59,545 bases of DNA from Phocaeicola sartorii JCM 17136 = DSM 21941 (GTDB lineage Bacteria > Bacteroidota > Bacteroidia > Bacteroidales > Bacteroidaceae), in the NCBI RefSeq assembly GCF_000614185.1, contig NZ_BAKM01000033.1:1-59545 (forward strand). The letters are read 5' to 3'. Shown here piece after piece: positions 8,638-19,146 of this stretch. A program made the translations under genes and the position numbers. Below the pieces are notes generated by a model, which was not told the DNA's origin, did not search any database, and saw only the letters and a list, made by a program, of their open reading frames with translations. Each line of letters starts with the position of its first letter. Within the stretch, counting starts at the first letter, position 1.

Positions 8638-11600
8638 ATGATTCTATTTTTCAGAACACCCACTAAAAGTGTAATAGCAACAGAAGTCAGCCAGGAACTG
8701 CCTTCTGAGGATATTCAGAAATTAAGCTGGCTTTATGGTGAAGCCACTGTAGAGAACGAAGAAAACCTGAAAGGTTGCTTCATCGGACCGCGTCGGGAAA
8801 TGATCACTCCCTGGAGTACAAATGCTGTAGAAATCACTCAGAACATGGGGCTCACAGGCGTTTTACGCATCGAGGAATATTTCCCTGTAAAAGATGAGAA
8901 CGCCGAGTACGATCCTATGCTGCAACGTATGTATAAGGGATTGGACCAGGAGATTTTCACCGTCAACATCAAACCCCAGCCGATTGTTCACATCGAGAAT
9001 CTGGAAGAATACAATGAGAAAGAAGGTCTGGCACTTTCCCGCGAGGAAATGGACTATCTGCTGAAGGTTGAGAAGGATCTGGGACGCAAACTGACTGACT
9101 CCGAGGTCTTCGGCTTCGCGCAGATCAACTCCGAGCACTGCCGTCATAAGATATTCGGAGGAACATTTATCATTGACGGTCAGGAAATGGAATCTTCCTT
9201 GTTCCAGATGATCAAGAAAACGACCGCGAGAATCCTAACAAGATCATCTCCGCCTATAAAGATAATGTAGCATTTGCCGAGGGACCGGTAGTGGAGCAAT
9301 TCTCTCCGGCCGACCACTCCACTTCCGATTATTTCATTATCAAAGATATCAAGACGGTTATCTCACTGAAAGCCGAGACACACAATTTCCCGACTACCGT
9401 AGAACCGTTCAACGGCGCATCTACTGGTACAGGTGGTGAGATCCGTGACCGTATGGGCGGTGGTAAAGGCTCATGGCCCATTGCAGGTACCGCTGTATAT
9501 ATGACTTCTTACCCCCGTACCGACGAAGGACGCGAATGGGAAGACATCCTTCCTGTCCGCCAATGGTTATACCAAACTCCGGAACAGATCCTGATCAAAG
9601 CTTCCAACGGTGCTTCCGATTTCGGTAACAAATTCGGCCAGCCGCTGATTTGCGGTTCCGTACTGACATTCGAGCATCAGGAGAACGGTGAGAAGTATGC
9701 CTACGACAAAGTAATCATGCTGGCCGGAGGAGTAGGCTACGGCACGCAGCGCGACTGTCTGAAAGGACATCCCGAAAAAGGAAACAAAGTCGTTGTGATG
9801 GGTGGTGACAACTACCGCATCGGACTGGGTGGAGGTTCGGTCTCTTCCGTTGAGACAGGCCGATACTCATCGGGAATCGAACTGAACGCCGTCCAGCGTG
9901 CCAATGCGGAAATGCAGAAACGTGCCTATAACGTAGTCCGTGCGCTGTGTGAGGAAGACAACAACCCGATTGTCTCCATCCACGACCATGGGTCGGCCGG
10001 TCACGTGAACTGCCTGTCCGAATTGGTAGAAGAGAACGGCGGAATCATCCACATGGACAAGTTACCGATCGGTGACCAAACTTTGTCCGCCAAAGAAATC
10101 ATCGCCAACGAATCTCAGGAACGTATGGGATTGCTGATTGACGAACCGGCTATCGAACATGTACAGAAAATCGCCGACCGCGAACGTGCACCGATGTACA
10201 CCGTGGGCGAGACTACCGGAGACGCCCGCTTCGCTTTCGAACAGGCCGACGGGGTACGTCCGTTCGATCTGGCGGTAGACAGATGTTCGGCTCTTCTCCG
10301 AAGACTTACATGATTGACAAGACGGTAGAACGTCATTATGAAAATGTTTCATACGAAACTTCCAAATTAAACGAATATATCCGCCGTGTGCTTCAGCTGG
10401 AAGCTGTCGCCTGCAAAGACTGGTTGACCAACAAGGTGGACCGTTCCGTAACCGGCAAGATCGCCCGCCAGCAATGTCAGGGTGAAATCCAGCTGCCTCT
10501 GAGCGACTGCGGAGTAGTCGCCCTGGACTATCGTGGCGAAAAAGGTATAGCCACTTCTTTAGGCCATGCCCCCCAGGCAGCCTTGGCCAATCCGGCCGCA
10601 GGCTCCGTTTTGTCGGTAGCCGAAGCGCTGACCAATATTGTATGGGCTCCGATGGCGGAAGGACTGGACAGCATCTCACTGTCCGCCAACTGGATGTGGC
10701 CATGCCGTGCACAGGAAGGTGAAGACGCCCGTCTGTACACCGCCGTAAAAGCCCTTTCCGATTTCTGCTGCTCATTGCAAATCAATGTGCCGACCGGAAA
10801 AGACTCTTTGTCAATGACTCAGAAATACCCTGACGGTGAGAAGGTCATCAGCCCGGGAACTGTCATCGTTTCAGCCGGCGGCGAAGTTTCGGATGTGAAG
10901 AAAGTGGTTTCGCCCGTATTGGTAAATGATGAAAAGAGCACGATCTACCACATTGATTTCAGCTTTGACAAGTTGCGTCTGGGAGGTTCCGCCTTTGCAC
11001 AGTCATTGAACAAGGTAGGCGACGATGTACCGACCGTACAAAACCCTGAATATTTCCGTGACGCATTCCTGGCAGTACAGGAACTGGTAAACAAAGGTCT
11101 GATTATGGCCGGTCACGATATTTCCGCCGGCGGTCTTATCACCACATTGCTTGAAATGTGCTTCTCGAATATGGAAGGCGGTATGGAAATCAGCCTGAAC
11201 AAGATTAAGGAAGACGACATCATCAAGATATTGTTTGCCGAAAACCCGGGTATCGTTATCCAGGTAAAAGACAAACATAAGGAAGAGGTGAAAAAGATTC
11301 TGGAAGATGCGGGCGTAGGTTATGTGAAATTAGGCAAACCGACTGAGGAACGGCATATCCTGGTAGAAAAGGGAGATGCGACTTACCAGTTCGGCATAGA
11401 CTATCTGCGCGATGTATGGTATTCCACCTCTTACTTGCTGGACCGCAAGCAGAGTATGAACGGTTGTGCCAAAAAACGTTTCGAGAACTACAAGGAACAG
11501 CCTCTGGAGTTCGTGTTCGACCACTCATTCACCGGCAAACTGTCACAATTCGGCCTGAATCCCGACCGTCGCACTGCAACAGGCATAAAAGCGGCTATCA

Positions 11601-12340
11601 TCCGTGAAAAGGGAACCAACGGCGAACGCGAAATGGCTTACATGCTCTATCTGGCAGGATTTGATGTGAAGGATGTGACAATGACCGACCTGGTCAGCGG
11701 ACGCGAGACATTGGAGGATATCAATTTCATCGTATTCTGCGGCGGGTTCTCCAATTCGGACGTTCTGGGTTCTGCCAAAGGATGGGCGGGAGCTTTCTTG
11801 TTCAACCCCAAGGCAAAAGCGGCGCTGGACAACTTCTATGCACGTGAAGACACCTTGTCATTAGGCGTATGCAACGGCTGCCAGCTGATGATAGAATTGA
11901 ACCTGATCAACCCCGATTTCACCAAGAAAGCGAAAATGCTGCACAATGATTCACATAAATTCGAATCCAAGTTTGTGGGTGTTACCGTTCCGATGAACAG
12001 AAGTGTCATGTTCGGTTCGTTGAGTGGAAGCAAGCTGGGCATCTGGGTGGCTCATGGAGAAGGTAAATTCTCATTGCCGTATGAGGAAGACAAATACAAT
12101 GTGGTATTGAAATACTCATACGACGAGTATCCCGGCAACCCGAACGGTTCGGATTACAGCGTAGCCGGTCTGGCCAGCCCCGACGGCCGCCATCTGGCCA
12201 TGATGCCTCATCTGGAACGTTCCTGCTTCCCTTGGCAGAATGCTTACTATCCGGCTGACAGAATAAACAACGATCAGATCACTCCATGGATGGAAGCATT
12301 TGTCAATGCTAGAAAATGGGTGGAGATGAACAAAAAATAA
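8638..12340 (+). CDS. purL: Phosphoribosylformylglycinamidine synthase (two frameshifts)
   Basis: A large-type FGAM synthase. It converts formylglycinamide ribotide plus glutamine and ATP to the amidine in de novo purine synthesis. After correction it is about 1234 residues, the usual length for the single-chain enzyme. The synthase domains have motifs such as KAETHNFPTT and KTYMI. The C-terminal glutaminase has the catalytic cysteine in LGVCNGCQLM and the MPHLER motif. Frame breaks near 9223 and 10282 each look like a missing base within a short run (KKTTRENP and VDKMFGSSPKTY are restored, or close variants). Codons and matches are intact outside these points. A bidirectional hairpin terminator follows the stop. 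It is transcribed alone from a promoter near 8570. Confidence 0.92.
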
Positions 12341-12361
12341 AAACGATTTGTTATATTTACT

Positions 12362-12397
12362 AAAAAAGCGGTAAGTCGGACTGATTACCGCTTTTTT
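12362..12397. terminator. Bidirectional hairpin terminator after purL
   Basis: A perfect 13-bp inverted repeat (12362-12374 and 12385-12397) with a 10-base loop, flanked by A- and T-runs on both strands. It ends purL, and possibly insulates the next gene. Confidence 0.85.
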
Positions 12398-12410
12398 GTA
12401 TATAACGGAT

Positions 12411-12441
12411 TTTGATATGTTAAGGGAATTTACGAACTTTG
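12411..12441 (+). promoter_or_regulatory. Candidate promoter of the hybrid sensor gene
   Basis: TTTG at 12411-12414 and GAACTTTG at 12434-12441 are separated by 19 bases. The spacing is the Bacteroides optimum, but the -7 box departs from TAnnTTTG at its first base. It lies 23 bases before the ATG at 12465. Confidence 0.45.
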
Positions 12442-12464
12442 TAAGGATTTTGCCTCCTAATGAT

Positions 12465-15400
12465 ATGAGAAGAATTCTTTTATTGATATGCCTCTTTGTT
12501 ATTTTGGTAACACCCGTCGTTGCTCAACTATACCAGTATCTGGACACCCAGAGCGGTTTGAGCAGCCGCCGAGTCTTATCTATACGGAAAGACAAAAAAG
12601 GATATATGTGGTTTCTCACTCATGAAGGAATAGACAGATACAACGGAAAACAATACACACACTACAACCTGACTGCCCACGGAAAATTTCTGAACTCTTT
12701 TCCCAACTTGAACACCCTGCAAACGGATACGGCAGGAGTGGTGTGGGAAATAGGAAAAACCGGGCATCTGTTCAGATACAATTCCCTAAAAGATAAATTC
12801 GAACTGATTTGCGACTTTGCCAGCAAGGACAAAAGCAACAGCGGACTGCCGCTCACCGCCTCATGTCTTAATCCCAAAGACAATAGCATATTGCTTTGCA
12901 CTAAAAACAAACAATACCTTTTCGACATAGGCACCCATGAGCTTATTCAACTGGAAAGCCCTATCAAGGAAGAAATCACCTATATTGCAGCATCTACGGA
13001 CAATCAATATTTCCTGGCCTCCAACCACAAGATCTATTGTGTGGAACTGACTCAGGGACAGTTGAAAATAATCAAGCATCCGGAACTGGATAATTTCCAT
13101 ATAGCAAACTACATCTATTTCCATCCGGAGACCCAAACGTTGGTGATAGGCACCCTGCTGGACGGAATTTATCTGTACAATATCCACAGCCGCCAGCTGA
13201 TCAGTGTACACAACGGACTGCAAGACACTAATGTCAACGCTATCATAGCGAATAAAGAAAAAAAAGAACGAGGTGTTCATCGCAACCAACGGTGCAGGTG
13301 TATATAAATTAAATCTGGACACTTACGAACTGACAAATTTTCTAAATGCCGACCACAACCACTCCAACAAGATGAACGGTAACATCATTCATGATATCTA
13401 TATGGATGATGACCAAAAACTATGGATGGCGGTCTATCCTATAGGAATCACGGTATATTCCAAGAAATACCCCGGATACAGGTGGATACAGCACTCTTAT
13501 GACAATCCCAACTCATTGATAGACAACCAGGTGAATTTTATAATGGAAGACTCCGACGGAGACATCTGGTATGCTACCAACAACGGTATATGCTGTTACA
13601 ACCCCTCCACCAAACAATGGAAAAACCTGTTGTCCACCTACCAGCATGACAGTCCCAACCAGAACCACGTATTTATCTCGATATGCGAGATCCGCCCCGG
13701 AAGTATCCTGGCCGGCGGATATATGTCGGGCATGTATGAAATAGATAAAAAGACCATGTCCACACGATATCTGATCCCCCAGACATTGAATGCCAAGACT
13801 ATAAAACCGGACAAATATATCCGTTGCATCTACAAGGACTGGGACAATCTGGTATGGGCCGGAGGATACTACAACCTGAAAAGCTATAATCCGGATACAA
13901 AAGAAATGCAGTGTTACAACATGGATTTCCCCGTCACCTACATCACCAATAAGGATGCCGGCAATTTATGGATAGGGACAATCAACGGACTGTACCAGTT
14001 CAATAAAGAGAACCAGGAACTCAAAGCGGTGAACCTGAACTCCGAGTTGGGGTGTATCAATACAATCTATCAGAATAAAAAGAACACCACTTTCATCGGC
14101 ACACACGGCTCCGGCCTGTGGATTTACAATAACTATACGGAAAAACTGACTAATTATCATGTCAACAATTCGGCTCTGATATCCAATAACATTCACTGCA
14201 TACTGCCTGCTCAGGAAGATGATTTGATTGTCAGTACAGAAAAAGGACTGACCCGTTTCAATACAAAAGGGAAAATCTTCTCTAACTGGACAAAGGAACA
14301 AGGCTTGATGTCCACCAGCTTTAACCAGGCGGCCGGTGTGCATACACGCGACAATAAATTCATTTTCGGAAGTGGAGACGGAGCCATTGAACTGGCGGAC
14401 ACTGTCATGCTGCCCCATCAGTTTAAATCCAAAATGGTGTTTGACAACTTCCGGCTGCTTTATCAGAAAGTACTGCCCGGTGAAAAGAATTCTCCTTTAA
14501 AAGAAGATATTGACAATGCCCGGCACATCACGCTGAATTATGACCAGAATATTTTTTCATTGGACGTGTCCTCCATCAATTATGACAACCCCTCCAATAT
14601 AGCCTATTCCTGGAAACTGGAAGGATTCTATGATGAATGGACTTCGCTCACGAATGACAACCGCATACGTTACACCAACATCGGCCCCGGCAAGTATAAA
14701 TTAAGAGTGAGAGCCATCCTGATGGATGACCACCATCTGTTGGAAGAACGTTCACTTTTCATTACCGTGACCCCGCCCTGGTGGGCCACATTTTGGGCAG
14801 GAATTCTTTATCTGGTCATTTTTGTACTGGCCGGAGCAAGTGTCCTACGCTATTTATGGCTCAGAAAAGACAGGAACAGTTCAAAAGAGAAAATCCAGTT
14901 CTTTATCAACACGGCGCATGATATACGTACACCGCTGACTTTGATAAAAGCTCCTTTGGGAGAGATTCTTAAAAACGAAAACCTGTCTGAACAGGGAAAA
15001 ATCAATATCAACCTGGCCATACAAAATACAGACAACTTATCGGAGTTAGCCAGTAATCTGATCAACTTTGAAAAAGAGGAGCTCTATACCTCCACGGTAT
15101 ATGTGTCCCGATACGAACTGAACAATTATGTCAGGACCTATCTGGAGCAGTTCAATCTATATGCCCGCAAAAGACAGATAAATATCATATTCGAAAGCGA
15201 TTTCGAAAGCCAGGAAGTATGGCTGGACAGAAACAAGATGGACTCCATCATCCGGAACCTGATGAGCAATGCCTTGAAATATACCCACCAGGGAGGCAGT
15301 GTGACTGTGCAGACCCGGAGAAATAAAAGCCACTGGTTCATCACTATCACAGATACAGGAATCGGGATCCCTGCCAATGAACAAAAGAAAATGTTCAAAA

Positions 15401-16434
15401 GCCTCTTCAGAGGGAATAATGCCATCAACCTGCAAATCACAGGAAGCGGCATCGGTATGCTGCTTACCTACAAACTGATAAAAAGCCATGCCGGCAAAAT
15501 ATCAATGAGCAGCATAGAAAATGTGGGAACAACCTTCAAACTGACCTTCCCTATCAAAAGCCGGAGATACGATTACCGTATCTTTAAAAAGCCTGACGTC
15601 ATTAATCCGCTGCCCGTCATCGAAGGCAATCCGGAAGAACTGGTGAGAGAGATCAAGGACAAACCGGTCAGGGCACATGCCTCCTCCATTCTGATAGTGG
15701 AAGACAATCTGGAATTGCGTACCTTCCTGTTGCATACGTTATCGGAAGATTATGATGTTTCTGAAGTGGGAAACGGACAGGAAGCGCTGGAGTTTATCAA
15801 GGAACGGCAACCGGATCTGATATTGTCGGACGTAATGATGCCTATCATGAATGGAGACAAAATGTGCAACATACTGAAAAACAATATTGAAACCAGCCAT
15901 ATACCGATCATATTGCTGACCGCATTGAATGATAAAGAAAGTATCATCAAAGGTTTACAGAGCAAAGCCGATAAATACATAGTCAAACCGTTCGATATGG
16001 AGGTGCTGAAAGCAAATATAGCCAATGTACTGGAAAACAGAGAAATCATGAAAAATCGTTTCTCGCAATTCAAATTCAATACTGACGGAGTATCGGATGA
16101 TCCGGCAGTCAGTTTGGAACAGGAATTCCTTTTAAAAGCCACCGGCATCATAAAAAGGAGTATCAACAAAGAAATGAACGTGGAAACCCTGTGCGATGCA
16201 ATGAACATGAGCCGGAGCAGCTTATACAACAAGATAAAGGCTTTAACCAATGACTCGCCCAGTGATTTTATCCGTAAAGTACGCATGAACGAGGCCAGCA
16301 TTCTATTGAAAAGCAAACGGTATACGGTGTCCGAAGTTTCGGATATGATGGGATTCAGTGATCCCAAATATTTTACGGATACATTTAAGAAATATTACGG
16401 AGTTCCCCCAAGCACTTATATGAAACAGAATTAA
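12465..16434 (+). CDS. Hybrid two-component system regulator (one frameshift)
   Basis: A one-protein two-component system, about 1322 residues after correction. A signal peptide (residues 1-20) is followed by a periplasmic beta-propeller sensor (roughly 25-720), a Y_Y_Y-type domain and a TM helix (about 775-797). Then come a HisKA domain with phospho-accepting H818 (AHDIRTP), a HATPase domain, a receiver with phospho-accepting D1122 (LILSDVMMP), and an AraC-type HTH at the C-terminus (about 1220-1320). The frame breaks near 13265 in a run of eight A's; seven restores it (KKNEVFIATNG). In this family a glycan fragment bound outside usually drives a nearby SusC/SusD locus. None is adjacent here: purL lies upstream and a chromate-transporter pair 3 bases downstream. 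Its target is unknown. Confidence 0.92.
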
Positions 16435-16437
16435 AAA

Positions 16438-16984
16438 ATGAATTTCTATCTACAATCATTCCTTATCTTCTTAAAGATAGGATTATTTACCATCGGCGGA
16501 GGATATGCCATGGTTCCTCTAATTCAAGATGAAATAGTGGACAAGCGGAAATGGATCGACAAAGAGGACTTTATTGATTTATTGGCCCTCGCTCAGTCTG
16601 TGCCCGGAATATTCGCTGTAAACATAGCCATATTCATCGGATATAAATTGCGCAAGTTCCGTGGGGCGCTGGCAATGGCCTTGGGTACATACTCCCCTCC
16701 TTCTTTATTATGTTGGCAATCGCCCTGTTCTTCCAGCAGTTCAAGCAATACCAGATAGTAGAGAATATATTCAAGGGAATCCGTCCGGCAGTAGTGGCCC
16801 TTATCGCAGCCCCTACTTTCTCCATGGCAAAATCGGCAAGATAAACCGTTACACCATCTGGATACCGGTCGTTTCCGCATTGCTCATCTGGTTGTTGGGC
16901 GTATCGCCTGTGTACATTATCATTATGGCAGGTGTGGGAGGTTTTATATACGGAAAGTACAAACATAAATATTCATCCAAATGA
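16438..16984 (+). CDS. Chromate-transporter-family protein, first half (two frameshifts)
   Basis: A ChrA-type membrane protein, about 182 residues after correction. The family signature GLFTIGGGYAMVPL is at the N-terminus, with the LAQSVPG motif and several TM helices. Two frame breaks, near 16693 and 16841, each fit a lost A (aca(A)tact and gca(A)agata). In many bacteria ChrA is one long protein; here, as in other short-chain cases, it is encoded as two half-length genes. This half overlaps the second by ATGA. It begins 3 bases after the hybrid sensor. A chromate role is not demonstrated, and the natural substrate in an anaerobe is unclear. Confidence 0.82.
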
Positions 16985-17553
16985 TTTTTCTATATTTATT
17001 CTATACATTTTGCAAGATAGGCCTCTTCGGTTTCGGAGGAGGATATGCCATGCTGTCCATGATACAAGGAGAAGTAGTGACAAGATATAATTGGATCAGC
17101 GCCAGTGAATTTACAGACATCATCGCCATCAGCCAGATGACCCCGGGTCCCATCGGCATCAACTCCGCCACCTATGTGGGATATACTGCGGTGTTGAATG
17201 CAGGGTACAGTGAGGGATGGGCCATATTCGGTTCTTGCATTGCCACTTTTGCCGTAGTTTTCCCATCGTTCATCTTGATGATAGTCATCAGCCGGTTCTT
17301 TCTGAAATACCAAAAGCATCCGGTTGTAGAAGCCGTATTCAAAGGATTGCGTCCGGCAGTGGTAGGTCTGCTGGCAGCCGCCGCGCTCGTCTTGATGAAT
17401 GCTGAGAACTTCGGCAGCTACCAGATAGATTTGTATCAATTCATCATCAGTATAATTATTTTTCTTGTTACCTTTATAGGGACACGAAAGTACAAGATAA
17501 ATCCCATATTGATGATCATACTTTGCGGAGTGGCAGGATTCCTGCTTTACTGA
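16981..17553 (+). CDS. Chromate-transporter-family protein, second half
   Basis: A 190-residue ChrA-family membrane protein, intact. The N-terminal signature GLFGFGGGYAMLSM and the ISQMTPGPIGIN motif are clear, with about five TM helices. Its start codon overlaps the stop of the first half (ATGA), indicating coupled translation; the two halves probably form a heterodimer. It converges with a GHL10-type hydrolase. Confidence 0.9.
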   Translation: MIFLYLFYTFCKIGLFGFGGGYAMLSMIQGEVVTRYNWISASEFTDIIAISQMTPGPIGINSATYVGYTAVLNAGYSEGWAIFGSCIATFAVVFPSFILMIVISRFFLKYQKHPVVEAVFKGLRPAVVGLLAAAALVLMNAENFGSYQIDLYQFIISIIIFLVTFIGTRKYKINPILMIILCGVAGFLLY

Positions 17554-17566
17554 AACACGCCGCTTT

Positions 17567-19065
17567 TTACAGTTTCACTTTCTTTTTAGTACCTTTGGAC
17601 TCATTGTGCAAGCGGTCCAACGCTGTCACCACATACTGGAATTTCGTTTTTCCATCGTTATAAGGCAACGGGTAAAAATGATCGCGGGTAATGGCCACAA
17701 TGTGCGAAGCATCGTCCAGATTGACTTTTTCTTTCTTATCAAAGCGATAAACCACATACTGCACCGCCTTGTCCATCTCGTCTTTTGCTTTCGGAGCGGT
17801 CCAGAAGAGCACCGGGCCCTCATACGTCCATACCATCTTCACCTTCTTTACTTTGCCCGGAGCCTTATCGTCCATAAAAGGAGATTCGGGAATCAGGGCC
17901 GGATAACGGTGATATTCTTTTTCCAGCATCGTGCGGTAATTGCCGGCATTATCCACCACAGCAGCCGCATACCATTGGCAGCTTCCCTGTACGGTAGGAA
18001 GGGAGCGCTGCAACTTCATCTTGGCAGGCATCTGGTTTTGCAACGGATTACGGGCGTCCGCCTTGTTCACCGTACGCATCACATCCTGGCCGATAAAGAG
18101 CGGACGCGAAGCGGCGTGTTTCGCCCACCAATGTATCAGGTTGTCATAGTCGGCGGCAGGATGGCCTATCTCCCAATAGATCTGAGGAATATTGTAATCC
18201 ACCCAACCGTTATTGATCCACATCAGCACATCGGCATACAAATCATCATAATTCTGAAGACCGCGTGTGTCACTGCCGTTCGGATCGCTTTTCTTGTTGC
18301 GGTAGATGCCAAAAGGAGAAACACCGAACTTCACCCACGGCTTGCACTCGCGCACAGTCTCGTGGATTTCCTTGATCAGCACATTCACGTTGTCGCGGCG
18401 CCAGTCGGCTCTGTTACTATATCCGCGGCCATATTGCGCGAAACTGACATTATCCGGAAAATCCTCACCGGGATTGGGATAAGGATAGAAATAATCGTCC
18501 ATGTGGATGGCGTCCACATCATAACGGGTAACGATGTCGCGCACGATCTTACAAATATACTTGCGGTTCTCGGGCAAAGCCGGATCAAAATAAAGCTGGC
18601 CTGCATATTTCACAAAAAGCTCCGGATGCTGATTGTACGGATGAATGGGTGACAAGGCAGCCGTTCCTTTCGTCTTGGCACGGTAAGGTTGATCCAGGCA
18701 TGAAACTCCATACCGCGTTTGTGGCACTCGTCTATCATGAACTGCATGGGGTCCCAGTAAGGTGACGGCATCCTGCCCTGCACTCCTGTAAGGAAGCGGC
18801 TCCACGGCTCATAAGAAGATTTATACAAGGCATCGGCCTCCGCGCGTACCTGGAAAATTATCGCATTAATGCCCGCACCTTGCAGACTGTTTAGCTGGTT
18901 TATCAATAACTGCTGCATCTTCTCTGCCGGCATTCCCTGGAACTGTCCGTTCACACACTGAATCCATGCACCGCGGAACTCACGTTTGGGGTAACGTGTC
19001 TGAGCACTGACAACAGAAGTAAAAAGTAGTGCTATCAATAAAAGAAGAATAGTTTTTGCTCTCAT
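17567..19065 (-). CDS. GHL10-family glycosyl hydrolase (one frameshift)
   Basis: A secreted protein of about 499 residues after correction. A signal peptide (residues 1-21, ending VVSAQ) precedes a family-10-like TIM barrel (GHL10, formerly DUF187; residues about 25-350) with the motifs FRGAWIQ, IIFQVRAEAD and DAIHMDDYFYPYP. A C-terminal Ig/FN3-like region follows. The frame breaks near 18688, where a CC run should be CCC (HAWINPYRAKTKG is restored). The E. coli relative YddW/DigH cleaves denuded peptidoglycan strands, so a cell-wall role is likely, but not shown. A second GHL10 protein lies at 27758-29436. It is divergent from uvrA, with back-to-back promoters. Confidence 0.87.
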
Positions 19066-19091
19066 TTTGTTATTCTTGTTTAATACGCTTG

Positions 19092-19099
19092 CAAAGATA
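19092..19099 (-). promoter_or_regulatory. -7 box TATCTTTG for the GHL10 gene
   Basis: On the minus strand TATCTTTG matches TAnnTTTG, 26 bases before the start at 19065. It pairs with a divergent box at 19114-19121. Confidence 0.65.
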
Positions 19100-19113
19100 A
19101 GAAAACTTATAAT

Positions 19114-19121
19114 TATCTTTG
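19114..19121 (+). promoter_or_regulatory. -7 box TATCTTTG for uvrA
   Basis: TATCTTTG matches TAnnTTTG, 25 bases before the ATG at 19147. A TTG at 19089-19091 could be its -33 region. Confidence 0.6.
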
Positions 19122-19146
19122 CATATTCAATCAAATTCAATAAAGA

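Noticed and set aside
17606..18652. Long open frame antisense to the GHL10 gene
   Set aside because: Composition and lack of any recognisable motif show it is the reverse-strand shadow of the hydrolase.
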